Shown: positions 9,501 through 23,794, counted from the first letter of the stretch. The stretch is DNA of 64,000 nucleotides from Poecilobothrus nobilitatus (GCA_947095535.1 OX352773.1:107181685-107245684), one strand, 5' to 3'. Notes: generated from the letters alone by a model not told the origin. Made by a program: numbers and translations.

Positions 9501-12407
9501 GATAAACTTTATTCCTTGTCCTTCAGGTCTCATTAATAATAAATTTACAAAAAAGTTCTTTTACAATATTTTGCAAATTCTACTTGCATTTTTGCTGACG
9601 ATTACAATTTATTGAAATTACAATTCTTACATTTATATATTCTTTTTCTTCATATAATTTTTACTGCCGCATAATTGCAACTAGTTATTTCCAACTGTAC
9701 AAAATATGATAAAATATTATCCACCTGTACAAATTATTTATAAAATAAAAGTACAGCTATAATTGGGTCATTACTGAGTAAAGTTTATACCTATAAAACA
9801 TAAAATTATTTAAATTAGCTGTCAATACAAAATTATGTTTTAAATTAAGTTATTATGTAAATTAAAAAATTAAGTTAAAGTAAATTATTGTGTTTTTTTT
9901 TATTTATTTTTTTCTTTTCAGTGCTTGTGAACCTAAATTTGACACAGTCGGTATAATTGCCGACGGTAAAACGGTATATAAATTCATATGTGCCAATAGT
10001 TTATAGAGTTTTTTATTCAACCAGTAAAATTTTTTTTTAATTGTTTACTTACGCGTTACGCGTGACTTTTATTTCACAGGTAAACATATGTTTATTACGC
10101 GTTTGAATTTGTTTCCCAGGTAGGTAAATAATTATTCGGCAAGTTAATAACTTTTTAATAAAGATCGCGAAATTATTTTGAATTGATGAGAAATAAGTTT
10201 TAATTTGTTTCCTAGGTAAATAAATGATGATTCGCAAAATTCAAACTACAATTTTTTTAGCAGATTCAATATTATTAATGTTATGTTTGTTTTGTATTTG
10301 TTTACAGTTTTTATTGCCTTTACTTCTAATATTTTTGAATAAACCTACATATATACATTATTTATAGATGTATGTAAGTTATCTATCCCGTAAACTTAAA
10401 TTCATAAATTATAAATTCCGTTTTTTCTATATTACTTAAATTGCTCTGTCAAATAAACAAAAGTGTCAAATTACAATTCTTACATTTATATATTTTTTTT
10501 CTTCATATAATTTTTACTGTCGCATAATTGCAACTAGTTATTTCCAACTGTACAAAATATGATAAAATATTATCCACCTGTACAAATTATTTATAAAATA
10601 AAAGTACAGCTATAATTGGGTCATTACTGAGTAAAATTTATACCTGCAAAACATAAAATTATTTAAATTAGCTGTCAATACAAAATTATGTTTTAAATTA
10701 AGTTATTATGTAAATTATAAAATTAAGTTAAAGTAAATTATTGTGTTTTTTTTTATTTATTTTTTTCTTTTCAGTGCTTGTGAACCTAAATTTGTCACAG
10801 TCGGTATAATTTTCGACGGTAAAACGGTATATAAATTCATATGTGCCATTAGTTTATAAAGTTTTTTATTCAACCAGTAAAAATTTTTTTTAATTGTTTA
10901 CTTTGAATCTGTTATTGATTTGTTTTAATTTACACAAAAATTTCATATGTTTATAAATTCATATGTGCCAATAGTTTATAAAGTTTTTTATTCAACCAAT
11001 AAAATTTTTTTTTAATTATTTACGTTGAATCTGTTATTGATTTGTTTTAATTTACACAAAAATTTCTTGTGTAAAATGTTATTTAGTTCATTTTAATTTT
11101 TTTTTATAGTTTGTAATTAGTTAAACTTTATTCCTTCAGGTCTCATTAATAATTAAATTATTGTGTTTTTTTTTATTTATTTTTTTCTTTTCAGTGCTTG
11201 TGAACCTAAATTTGACACAGTCGGTATAATTGCCGACGGTAAAACGGTATATAAATTCATATGTGCCAATAGTTTATAGAGTTTTTTATTCAACCAGTAA
11301 AATTTTTTTTTAATTGTTTACTTTGAATCTGTTATTGATTTGTTTTAATTTACACAAAAATTTCATATGTTTATAAATTCATATGTGCCAATAGTTTATA
11401 AAGTTTTTTATTCAACCAATATAATTTTTTTTTTATTATTTACGTTGAATCTGTTATTGATTTGTTTTAATTTACACAAAAATTTCATGTGTAAAATGTT
11501 ATTTAGTTCATTTTAAATTTTTTATATTATATAATTAGTTAAACTTTATTCCTTCAGGTCTCGTTAATAATTAATTTATAAAAAAGTGCTATTACAACAT
11601 TTGGCAAATTTTACTTGCATTTTTGCTGACGAAAACATATGTATGTTACGCGTGACTTTTATTTCACAGGTAAACATATGTTTATTACGCGTTTGAATTT
11701 GTTTCCCAGGTAGGTAAATAATTATTCGGCAAGTTAATAACTTTTTAATAAAGATCGCGAAATTATTTTGAATTGATGAGAAATAAGTTTTAATTTGTTT
11801 CCTAGGTAAATAAATGATGATTCGCAAAATTCAAACTACAATTTTTTTAGCAGATTCAATATTATTAATGTTATGTTTGTTTTGTATTTGTTTACAGTTT
11901 TTATTGCCTTTACTTCTAATATTTTTGAATAAACCTACATATATACATTATTTATAGATGTATGTAAGTTATCTATCCCGTAAACTTAACTTCATAAATT
12001 ATAAATTCCGTTTTTTCTATATTACTTAAATTGCTCTGTCAAATAAACAAAAGTGTCAAATTACAATTCTTACATTTAAATATTTTTTTTCTTCATATAA
12101 TTTTTACTGTCGCATAATTGCAACTAGTTATTTCCAACTGTGCAAAATATGATAAAATATTATCCACCTGTACAAATTATTTATAAAATAAAAGTACAGC
12201 TATAATTGGGTCATTACTGAATAAAGTTTATAACTATAAAACATAAAATTATTTAAATTAGCTGTCAATACAAAATTTTTTAAACTAAGTTATTATGTAA
12301 ATTAAAAAATTAAGTTAAAGTAAATTATTGTGTTTTTTTATTTATTTTTCTCTTTTCAGTGCTTGTGAACCTAAATTTGCGCAGTCGGTATATTTACCGA
12401 CGGTAAA

Positions 12408-13046
12408 ACAGCTATCGTAATTGAAAAAATTCTCTATTTTTTACGGATATGATTATTTCATTATTTATACAACAGTTTGATCTAGACATGCATGGACGAG
12501 TTCTAGTTGAGTCTGATTTGGCTCTTTTTAGTATTTCAATTAATGTTTCAATTTTTACGTCCGTAAACCCATTTCTGGCGATTTAGTTCATGTTCCGATA
12601 GTCAACCACGTTGTAGTTAGTTAATAATATACCATTAATATCTTAATGACTTCATGGTACAACGCCGTTATATCACACAGCTCAACGTTAATATTATGTA
12701 TCTTGTTACAGAGATTGGTGATCATGTCGTCGGTTAATGTGGCTGATTTGTAGTTCTGGTTACATTCGTGTTATCAAGGATGTTAACAATAAGGGCTGTA
12801 GTACTCTATGTCGTATCAATGTATTTTATAGACGTGCGATATATTACGTACACTAATTTATATAGACGCGCAATAATTTTGCATTCGTCAGTGTTCTCTA
12901 CATTTGCATTTTGCGCTATTATTGATTCCATCAGCAGGACATCTGATTCAAATTCTTCTTCAACGCGTGTTAATCTTATTCTAGACTTCCTTATTTTCGT
13001 ATTATTGATTGTTCCAATAGTTTATAAAGTTTTTTATTCAACCAGG
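12408..13046. repeat. C module, copy 4
   Basis: This is the 4268 bp duplicate of copy 3, but it reads CACACAG near 12672 where copies 2 and 3 read CCCACAG. It forms a pair with copy 5. Confidence 0.8.
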
Positions 13047-13303
13047 AAAAATTTTTTTTTTAATTATTTACTTTGAATCTGTTATTGATTTGTTTTAATT
13101 TACACAAAAATTTCATATGTATATAAAGTATATGTATTCATATGTGCCAATAGTTTATAAAGTTTTTTATTCAACCAGTAAATTTTTTTTTTATTTATTT
13201 ACTTTGAATCTGTTATTGATTTGTTTTAATTTACACAAACATTTCATGTGTATAATGTTATTTAGTTCATTTAATTTTTTTATAGTTTGTAATTAGTTAA
13301 ACT

Positions 13304-13768
13304 CATAGATATATTACTAACAGATAGGCAGTGAAGAAAATATTATCTACCAATTTTGAGAAACAGCTGAGTGAACCGTGCGTATGTATTGCTTTAGTTT
13401 CCTCAGAAAAAGGTTCCTAAAAGGTGATATAAATTCAATTTTAATTTTTTTAAGGATTTTATCACTAATTTAGTTATTTTACAAGTAGCTAAAATTTTTA
13501 ATAACCTAAATTAAATTAAATTTTAATTCTAAAAATAAAATATATCAATTATTAAGTAATATGAAAACTTAAAATCTCTGAATGAAACTGGTTATGAAAA
13601 ACTGCTTTACATTATTTTAATAAATATAAACAGCTGAGTGAACGAAATGTATATATATTATAAAATGCATATGTATTTTTTTTACTGAATAACTTAAGAT
13701 AGGAAAACACATAAGAAGAAAAGAAACGACTATACCTAATTTCCCATCTATTAGTTAATATATCTATG
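13304..13768. mobile_element. MITE D, copy 4
   Basis: 465 bp. It lies 4268 bp after copy 3, with the same GATAAACT right target. Confidence 0.75.
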
Positions 13769-16675
13769 GATAAACTTTATTCCTTGTCCTTCAGGTCTCA
13801 TTAATAATAAATTTACAAAAAAGTTCTTTTACAATATTTTGCAAATTCTACTTGCATTTTTGCTGACGATTACAATTTATTGAAATTACAATTCTTACAT
13901 TTATATATTCTTTTTCTTCATATAATTTTTACTGCCGCATAATTGCAACTAGTTATTTCCAACTGTACAAAATATGATAAAATATTATCCACCTGTACAA
14001 ATTATTTATAAAATAAAAGTACAGCTATAATTGGGTCATTACTGAGTAAAGTTTATACCTATAAAACATAAAATTATTTAAATTAGCTGTCAATACAAAA
14101 TTATGTTTTAAATTAAGTTATTATGTAAATTAAAAAATTAAGTTAAAGTAAATTATTGTGTTTTTTTTTATTTATTTTTTTCTTTTCAGTGCTTGTGAAC
14201 CTAAATTTGACACAGTCGGTATAATTGCCGACGGTAAAACGGTATATAAATTCATATGTGCCAATAGTTTATAGAGTTTTTTATTCAACCAGTAAAATTT
14301 TTTTTTAATTGTTTACTTACGCGTTACGCGTGACTTTTATTTCACAGGTAAACATATGTTTATTACGCGTTTGAATTTGTTTCCCAGGTAGGTAAATAAT
14401 TATTCGGCAAGTTAATAACTTTTTAATAAAGATCGCGAAATTATTTTGAATTGATGAGAAATAAGTTTTAATTTGTTTCCTAGGTAAATAAATGATGATT
14501 CGCAAAATTCAAACTACAATTTTTTTAGCAGATTCAATATTATTAATGTTATGTTTGTTTTGTATTTGTTTACAGTTTTTATTGCCTTTACTTCTAATAT
14601 TTTTGAATAAACCTACATATATACATTATTTATAGATGTATGTAAGTTATCTATCCCGTAAACTTAAATTCATAAATTATAAATTCCGTTTTTTCTATAT
14701 TACTTAAATTGCTCTGTCAAATAAACAAAAGTGTCAAATTACAATTCTTACATTTATATATTTTTTTTCTTCATATAATTTTTACTGTCGCATAATTGCA
14801 ACTAGTTATTTCCAACTGTACAAAATATGATAAAATATTATCCACCTGTACAAATTATTTATAAAATAAAAGTACAGCTATAATTGGGTCATTACTGAGT
14901 AAAATTTATACCTGCAAAACATAAAATTATTTAAATTAGCTGTCAATACAAAATTATGTTTTAAATTAAGTTATTATGTAAATTATAAAATTAAGTTAAA
15001 GTAAATTATTGTGTTTTTTTTTATTTATTTTTTTCTTTTCAGTGCTTGTGAACCTAAATTTGTCACAGTCGGTATAATTTTCGACGGTAAAACGGTATAT
15101 AAATTCATATGTGCCATTAGTTTATAAAGTTTTTTATTCAACCAGTAAACATTTTTTTTAATTGTTTACTTTGAATCTGTTATTGATTTGTTTTAATTTA
15201 CACAAAAATTTCATATGTTTATAAATTCATATGTGCCAATAGTTTATAAAGTTTTTTATTCAACCAATAAAATTTTTTTTTAATTATTTACGTTGAATCT
15301 GTTATTGATTTGTTTTAATTTACACAAAAATTTCTTGTGTAAAATGTTATTTAGTTCATTTTAATTTTTTTTTATAGTTTGTAATTAGTTAAACTTTATT
15401 CCTTCAGGTCTCATTAATAATTAAATTATTGTGTTTTTTTTTATTTATTTTTTTCTTTTCAGTGCTTGTGAACCTAAATTTGACACAGTCGGTATAATTG
15501 CCGACGGTAAAACGGTATATAAATTCATATGTGCCAATAGTTTATAGAGTTTTTTATTCAACCAGTAAAATTTTTTTTTAATTGTTTACTTTGAATCTGT
15601 TATTGATTTGTTTTAATTTACACAAAAATTTCATATGTTTATAAATTCATATGTGCCAATAGTTTATAAAGTTTTTTATTCAACCAATATAATTTTTTTT
15701 TTATTATTTACGTTGAATCTGTTATTGATTTGTTTTAATTTACACAAAAATTTCATGTGTAAAATGTTATTTAGTTCATTTTAAATTTTTTATATTATAT
15801 AATTAGTTAAACTTTATTCCTTCAGGTCTCGTTAATAATTAATTTATAAAAAAGTGCTATTACAACATTTGGCAAATTTTACTTGCATTTTTGCTGACGA
15901 AAACATATGTATGTTACGCGTGACTTTTATTTCACAGGTAAACATATGTTTATTACGCGTTTGAATTTGTTTCCCAGGTAGGTAAATAATTATTCGGCAA
16001 GTTAATAACTTTTTAATAAAGATCGCGAAATTATTTTGAATTGATGAGAAATAAGTTTTAATTTGTTTCCTAGGTAAATAAATGATGATTCGCAAAATTC
16101 AAACTACAATTTTTTTAGCAGATTCAATATTATTAATGTTATGTTTGTTTTGTATTTGTTTACAGTTTTTATTGCCTTTACTTCTAATATTTTTGAATAA
16201 ACCTACATATATACATTATTTATAGATGTATGTAAGTTATCTATCCCGTAAACTTAACTTCATAAATTATAAATTCCGTTTTTTCTATATTACTTAAATT
16301 GCTCTGTCAAATAAACAAAAGTGTCAAATTACAATTCTTACATTTAAATATTTTTTTTCTTCATATAATTTTTACTGTCGCATAATTGCAACTAGTTATT
16401 TCCAACTGTGCAAAATATGATAAAATATTATCCACCTGTACAAATTATTTATAAAATAAAAGTACAGCTATAATTGGGTCATTACTGAATAAAGTTTATA
16501 ACTATAAAACATAAAATTATTTAAATTAGCTGTCAATACAAAATTTTTTAAACTAAGTTATTATGTAAATTAAAAAATTAAGTTAAAGTAAATTATTGTG
16601 TTTTTTTATTTATTTTTCTCTTTTCAGTGCTTGTGAACCTAAATTTGCGCAGTCGGTATATTTACCGACGGTAAA

Positions 16676-17314
16676 ACAGCTATCGTAATTGAAAAAATTC
16701 TCTATTTTTTACGGATATGATTATTTCATTATTTATACAACAGTTTGATCTAGACATGCATGGACGAGTTCTAGTTGAGTCTGATTTGGCTCTTTTTAGT
16801 ATTTCAATTAATGTTTCAATTTTTACGTCCGTAAACCCATTTCTGGCGATTTAGTTCATGTTCCGATAGTCAACCACGTTGTAGTTAGTTAATAATATAC
16901 CATTAATATCTTAATGACTTCATGGTACAACGCCGTTATATCACACAGCTCAACGTTAATATTATGTATCTTGTTACAGAGATTGGTGATCATGTCGTCG
17001 GTTAATGTGGCTGATTTGTAGTTCTGGTTACATTCGTGTTATCAAGGATGTTAACAATAAGGGCTGTAGTACTCTATGTCGTATCAATGTATTTTATAGA
17101 CGTGCGATATATTACGTACACTAATTTATATAGACGCGCAATAATTTTGCATTCGTCAGTGTTCTCTACATTTGCATTTTGCGCTATTATTGATTCCATC
17201 AGCAGGACATCTGATTCAAATTCTTCTTCAACGCGTGTTAATCTTATTCTAGACTTCCTTATTTTCGTATTATTGATTGTTCCAATAGTTTATAAAGTTT
17301 TTTATTCAACCAGG
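16676..17314. repeat. C module, copy 5
   Basis: This is the 4268 bp duplicate of copy 4 with the same CACACAG variant. The hydrophobic plus-strand frame ends at 17344. Confidence 0.8.
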
Positions 17315-17571
17315 AAAAATTTTTTTTTTAATTATTTACTTTGAATCTGTTATTGATTTGTTTTAATTTACACAAAAATTTCATATGTATATAAAGTATA
17401 TGTATTCATATGTGCCAATAGTTTATAAAGTTTTTTATTCAACCAGTAAATTTTTTTTTTATTTATTTACTTTGAATCTGTTATTGATTTGTTTTAATTT
17501 ACACAAACATTTCATGTGTATAATGTTATTTAGTTCATTTAATTTTTTTATAGTTTGTAATTAGTTAAACT

Positions 17572-18036
17572 CATAGATATATTACTAACAGATAGGCAGT
17601 GAAGAAAATATTATCTACCAATTTTGAGAAACAGCTGAGTGAACCGTGCGTATGTATTGCTTTAGTTTCCTCAGAAAAAGGTTCCTAAAAGGTGATATAA
17701 ATTCAATTTTAATTTTTTTAAGGATTTTATCACTAATTTAGTTATTTTACAAGTAGCTAAAATTTTTAATAACCTAAATTAAATTAAATTTTAATTCTAA
17801 AAATAAAATATATCAATTATTAAGTAATATGAAAACTTAAAATCTCTGAATGAAACTGGTTATGAAAAACTGCTTTACATTATTTTAATAAATATAAACA
17901 GCTGAGTGAACGAAATGTATATATATTATAAAATGCATATGTATTTTTTTTACTGAATAACTTAAGATAGGAAAACACATAAGAAGAAAAGAAACGACTA
18001 TACCTAATTTCCCATCTATTAGTTAATATATCTATG
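17572..18036. mobile_element. MITE D, copy 5
   Basis: 465 bp. It lies 4268 bp after copy 4, with the GATAAACT right target. Confidence 0.75.
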
Positions 18037-19853
18037 GATAAACTTTATTCCTTGTCCTTCAGGTCTCATTAATAATAAATTTACAAAAAAGTTCTTTTAC
18101 AATATTTTGCAAATTCTACTTGCATTTTTGCTGACGATTACAATTTATTGAAATTACAATTCTTACATTTATATATTCTTTTTCTTCATATAATTTTTAC
18201 TGCCGCATAATTGCAACTAGTTATTTCCAACTGTACAAAATATGATAAAATATTATCCACCTGTACAAATTATTTATAAAATAAAAGTACAGCTATAATT
18301 GGGTCATTACTGAGTAAAGTTTATACCTATAAAACATAAAATTATTTAAATTAGCTGTCAATACAAAATTATGTTTTAAATTAAGTTATTATGTAAATTA
18401 AAAAATTAAGTTAAAGTAAATTATTGTGTTTTTTTTTATTTATTTTTTTCTTTTCAGTGCTTGTGAACCTAAATTTGACACAGTCGGTATAATTGCCGAC
18501 GGTAAAACGGTATATAAATTCATATGTGCCAATAGTTTATAGAGTTTTTTATTCAACCAGTAAAATTTTTTTTTAATTGTTTACTTACGCGTTACGCGTG
18601 ACTTTTATTTCACAGGTAAACATATGTTTATTACGCGTTTGAATTTGTTTCCCAGGTAGGTAAATAATTATTCGGCAAGTTAATAACTTTTTAATAAAGA
18701 TCGCGAAATTATTTTGAATTGATGAGAAATAAGTTTTAATTTGTTTCCTAGGTAAATAAATGATGATTCGCAAAATTCAAACTACAATTTTTTTAGCAGA
18801 TTCAATATTATTAATGTTATGTTTGTTTTGTATTTGTTTACAGTTTTTATTGCCTTTACTTCTAATATTTTTGAATAAACCTACATATATACATTATTTA
18901 TAGATGTATGTAAGTTATCTATCCCGTAAACTTAAATTCATAAATTATAAATTCCGTTTTTTCTATATTACTTAAATTGCTCTGTCAAATAAACAAAAGT
19001 GTCAAATTACAATTCTTACATTTATATATTTTTTTTCTTCATATAATTTTTACTGTCGCATAATTGCAACTAGTTATTTCCAACTGTACAAAATATGATA
19101 AAATATTATCCACCTGTACAAATTATTTATAAAATAAAAGTACAGCTATAATTGGGTCATTACTGAGTAAAATTTATACCTGCAAAACATAAAATTATTT
19201 AAATTAGCTGTCAATACAAAATTATGTTTTAAATTAAGTTATTATGTAAATTATAAAATTAAGTTAAAGTAAATTATTGTGTTTTTTTTTATTTATTTTT
19301 TTCTTTTCAGTGCTTGTGAACCTAAATTTGTCACAGTCGGTATAATTTTCGACGGTAAAACGGTATATAAATTCATATGTGCCATTAGTTTATAAAGTTT
19401 TTTATTCAACCAGTAAAAATTTTTTTTAACTGTTTACTTTGAATCTGTTATTGATTTGTTTTAATTTACACAAAAATTTCATATGTTTATAAATTCATAT
19501 GTGCCAATAGTTTATAAAGTTTTTTATTCAACCAATAAAATTTTTTTTTAATTATTTACGTTGAATCTGTTATTGATTTGTTTTAATTTACACAAAAATT
19601 TCTTGTGTAAAATGTTATTTAGTTCATTTTAATTTTTTTTTATAGTTTGTAATTAGTTAAACTTTATTCCTTCAGGTCTCATTAATAATTAATTAACAAA
19701 AAAGTTCTTTAACAATATTTGGCAAATTCTACTTGCATTTTTGATGACGCAAACATATGTTTGTTACGCGTGACTTTCATTTCCCAGGTAAACATATGTT
19801 TATTACTCGTTTTTTATTTATTTTTCTCTTTTCAGTGCTTGTGAACCTAAATT

Positions 19854-19867
19854 TGGCGCAGTCGGTA
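19854..19867 (+). other. tRNA-Ser primer-binding-site-like 14-mer
   Basis: This is the second perfect copy of the 14-mer, again directly ahead of a full C module. Most other P motifs have A for the third base (TGACGCAG) and fit the tRNA end less well. Confidence 0.35.
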
Positions 19868-19884
19868 TATTTGCCGACGGTAAA

Positions 19885-20466
19885 ACAGCTGTCGTAATTG
19901 AAAAAATTCTCTATTTTTTACGGATATGATTATTTCATTATTTATACAACAGTTTGATCTAGACATGCATGGACGAGTTCTAGTTGAGTCTGATTTGGCT
20001 CTTTTTAGTATTTCAATTAATGTTTCAATTTTTACGTCCGTAAACCCATTTCTGGCGATTTAGTTCATGTTCCGATAGCCAACCACGTTGTAGTTAGTTA
20101 ATAATATACCATTAATATCTTAATGACTTCATGGTCCAACGCCGTTATATCACACAGCTCAACGTTAATATTATGTATCTTGTTACAGAGTTTGGTGATC
20201 ATGTCGTCGGTTAATGTGGCTGATTTGTAGTTCTGGTTACATTCGTGTTATCAAGGATGTTAACAATAAGGGCTGTACTACTCTATGTCGTATCAATGTA
20301 TTTAATAGACGTGCAATATATTACGTGCAATAATTTTGCATTCGTCAGTGTTCTCTACATTTGCATTGCAAATTCTTCTTCAACGCGTGTTAATCTTATT
20401 CTAGGCTTCCTTATTTTCGTATTATTGATTGTTCCAATAGTTTATAAAGTTTTTTATTCAACCACG
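19885..20466. repeat. C module, copy 6, with two internal deletions
   Basis: Two deletions shorten this copy. One removes about 22 bp between direct repeats (ACGTGCA, near 20329). The other removes about 45 bp including the ATTGATTCCATCAGCAGG segment (near 20371). The deleted second segment is exactly the start of the C-tail fragments found further right. The plus-strand frame stays open (20245-20496; first ATG at 20257). Confidence 0.8.
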
Positions 20467-20714
20467 AAAAATTTTTTTTTTAATTATTTACTTTGAATCT
20501 GTTATTGATTTGTTTTAATTTACACAGAAATTTCATATGTATATAAAGTATATGTATTCATATGTGCCAATAGTTTATAAAGTTTTTTATTCAACCAGTA
20601 AATTTTTTTTTTATTTATTTACTTTGAATCTGTTATTGATTTGTTTTAATTTACACAAACATTTCATGTTAATTAGTTAATTTAATTTTTTTATAGTTTG
20701 TAATTAGTTAAACT

Positions 20715-21179
20715 CATAGATATATTACTAACAGATAGGCAGTGAAGAAAATATTATCAACCAATTTTGAGAAACAGCTGAGTGAACCGTGCGTATGTAT
20801 TGCTTTAGTTTCCTCAGAAATAGGTTCCTAAAAGGTGAAATAAATTCATTTTTAATTTTTTTAAGGATTTTATCACTAATTTAGTTATTTTACAAGTAGC
20901 TAAAATTTTTAATAACCTAAATTAAATTAAATTTTAATTTTAAAAATAAAATATATCAATTATTATGTAATATAAAAACTTAAAATCTCTGAATGAAACT
21001 GGTTATGAAAAACTGCTTTACATTATTTTAATAAATATAAACTGCTGAGTGAACGACATGTATATATATTATAAAATGTATATGTATTTTTTTTACTGAA
21101 TAACTTAAGATAGGAAAACACATAAGAAGAAAAGAAACGACTATACCTAATTTCCAATCTATTAGTTAATATATCTATG
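20715..21179. mobile_element. MITE D, copy 6
   Basis: 465 bp with intact GTTAAACT on both sides. The second internal repeat reads AAACTGCTGAGTGAAC, a variant shared only with copy 7. Confidence 0.75.
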
Positions 21180-23763
21180 GTTAAACTTTATTCCTTGTCC
21201 TTCAGGTCTCATTAATAATTAATTTACAAAAAAGTTCTTTTACAATATTTTGCAAATTCTACTTGCATTTTTGCTGACGATTACAATTTATTGAAATTAC
21301 AATTCTTACATTTATATATTCTTTTTCTTCATATAATTTTTACTGCCGCATAATTGCAACTAGTTATTTCCAACTGTACAAAATATGATAAAATATTATC
21401 CACCTGTACAAATTATTTATAAAATAAAAGTACAGCTATAATTACTGAGTCATTACTGAGTAAAGTTTATACCTATAAAACATAAAATTATTTAAATTAG
21501 ATGTCAATACAAAATTATGTTTTAAATTACGTTATTATGTAAATTAAAAAATTAAGTTAAAGTAAATTATTGTGTTTTTTTTTATTTATTCTTTTCTTTT
21601 CAGTGCTTGTGAACCTAAATTTGACGCAGTCGGTATAATTGCCGACGGTAAACCGGTATATAAATTCATATGAAAGCTTTTTATTCAACTAGTAAAAATT
21701 TTTTTTAATTGTTTACTTTGAATCTGTTATTGATTTGTTTTAATTTACACAAACATTTCATGTGTAAAATGTCATTTAGTTCATTTTAATTTTTTTATAG
21801 TTTGTAATTAGTTAAACTTTATTGCTTCAGGTCTCATTAATAATTAATTTACAAAAAAGTTATTTTACAATATTTGGCAAATTCTACTTGCATTTTTTAT
21901 GACGCAAACATATGTTTGTTACGCGTGACTTTCATTTCCCAGGTAAACATATGTTTATTACTCGTTTGAATTTGTTTCCCAGATAGGTAAATAATTATTC
22001 GGCAAGTAAATATCTTTTTTAAAACAATTGCGTTATTATTGATTCCATCAGCAGGACATCTGATTCAAATTCTTCTTCAACGTGTGTTAATCTTATTCTG
22101 GGCTTCCTTATTTTCGTATTATTGATTGTTCTAATAGTTTATAAAGTTTTTTATTCAACCAGGAACATTTTTTTTAAATTATGTACTTTGAATCTGTTAT
22201 TGATTTGTTTTAATTTACACAAAAATTTCATATGTTTATAAATTCATATGTGCCAATAGTTTATAAATTTTTTTTCAACCAATAAATTTTTTTTTAATTA
22301 TTTACGTTGAATCTGTTATTGATTTGTTTTAAATTACACAAAAATTTCATGTCTAAAAAGTTATTTAGTTCATTTTAATTTTTTATAGTTTATAATTAGT
22401 TAAACTTTATTCCTTCAGGTCTCGTTAATAATTAATTTACAAAAAAGTGCTATTACAATATTTGGCAAATTTTATTTGCATTTTTGCTGACGAAAACATA
22501 TGTATGTTACGCGTGACTTTTATTTCACAGGTAAACATATGTTTATTACGCGTTTGAATTTGTTTCCCAAGTAGGTAAATAATTATTCGGCAAGTTAATA
22601 ACTTTTTAATAAAAATTATTTTGAATTGATGAGAAATTACTTTTAATTGGTTTCCTAGGTAAATAAATGATGATTCGCAAAATTCAAACTGTACAATTTT
22701 TTTAGCAGATTCAATATTATTAATGTTATGTTTGTTTTGTATTTGTTTACAGTTTTTATTGCCTTTACTTCTAATATTTTTGAATAAACCTACATATATA
22801 CATTATTTATAGATGTATGTAGGATATCTATCCTGCAAACTTAAATTCATAAATTATAAATTCCGTTTTTTCTATATTACTTAAATTGCTCTGTCAAATA
22901 AACAAAAGTGTCAAATTACAATTCTTACATTTATATATTATTTTTCTTCATATAATTTTTACTGCCGCATAATTGCAACTAGTTATTTCCAACTGTACAA
23001 AATATGGTAAAATATTATCCACCTGTACAAATTATTTATAAAATAAAAGTACAGTTATAATTGGGGCATTACTGAGTAAAGTTTATACCTATAAAACATA
23101 AAATTATTTAAATTAGCTGTCAATACAAAATTATGTTTTAAATTAAGTTATTATGTAAATTAAAAAATGAAGTTAAAGTAAATTATTGTGTTTTTTTTTT
23201 ATTTATTTTTGTCTTTTCAGTGCTTGTGTACCTAAATTTGACGCAGTCGGTATAATTTTCGACGGTAAAACGGTATATAAATTCATATGTGCCATTAGTT
23301 TATAAAGTTTTTTATTCAACCAGTAAAAATTTTTTTTAATTGTTTACTTTGAATCTGTTATTGATTTGTTTTAATTTACACAAAAATTTCATATGTTTAT
23401 AAATTCATATGTGCCAATAGTTTATAAAGTTTTTTATTCAACCAATAAAATTTTTTTTTAATTATTTACGTTGAATCTGTTATTGATTTGTTTTAATTTA
23501 CACAAAAATTTCTTGTGTAAAATGTTATTTAGTTCATTTTAATTTTTTTTTATAGTTTGTAATTAGTTAAACTTTATTCCTTCAGGTCTCATTAATAATT
23601 AATTAACAAAAAAGTTCTTTAACAATATTTGGCAAATTCTACTTGCATTTTTGATGACGCAAACATATGTTTGTTACGCGTGACTTTCATTTCCCAGGTA
23701 AACATATGTTTATTACTCGTTTTTTATTTATTTTTCTCTTTTCAGTGCTTGTGAACCTAAATT

Positions 23764-23777
23764 TGGCGCAGTCGGTA
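23764..23777 (+). other. tRNA-Ser primer-binding-site-like 14-mer
   Basis: This third perfect copy is the 3910 bp duplicate of the one at 19854, so it is not independent evidence. Confidence 0.35.
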
Positions 23778-23794
23778 TATTTGCCGACGGTAAA

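Larger units (their letters stand above)
5364..10494. repeat. Higher-order repeat A, 2659 bp period, two copies
   Basis: About 5364-7835 recurs as about 8023-10494 with very few differences. Contents per copy are P, C, S, MITE D, a truncated B (joined at GCTGACG|ATTACAATT), P, S and a shortened B that starts at a TACGCGTTACGCG junction. All landmarks shift by exactly 2659 bp: MITE 6377 to 9036, C 5481 to 8140. The two C copies share TATATCCCACAG (near 5744 and 8403) whereas the next two copies read TATATCACACAG, so this pair is a separate, recent duplication. Confidence 0.9.
7836..19690. repeat. Higher-order repeat B, 4268 bp period, nearly three copies
   Basis: Copies run about 7836-12103, 12104-16371 and 16372-19690; the last is cut short by a switch to different sequence after GTCTCATTAATAATTAA. 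P motifs repeat with spacings 1830, 853, 420 and 1165 bp. C (8140, 12408, 16676), MITE D (9036, 13304, 17572) and the short and long B copies all shift by exactly 4268 bp. Only scattered single-base differences are seen, for example AAAAATTTTTTT near 10880 against AAACATTTTTTT near 15149. Such near identity implies recent duplication or homogenisation; an assembly error is the alternative. Confidence 0.92.
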
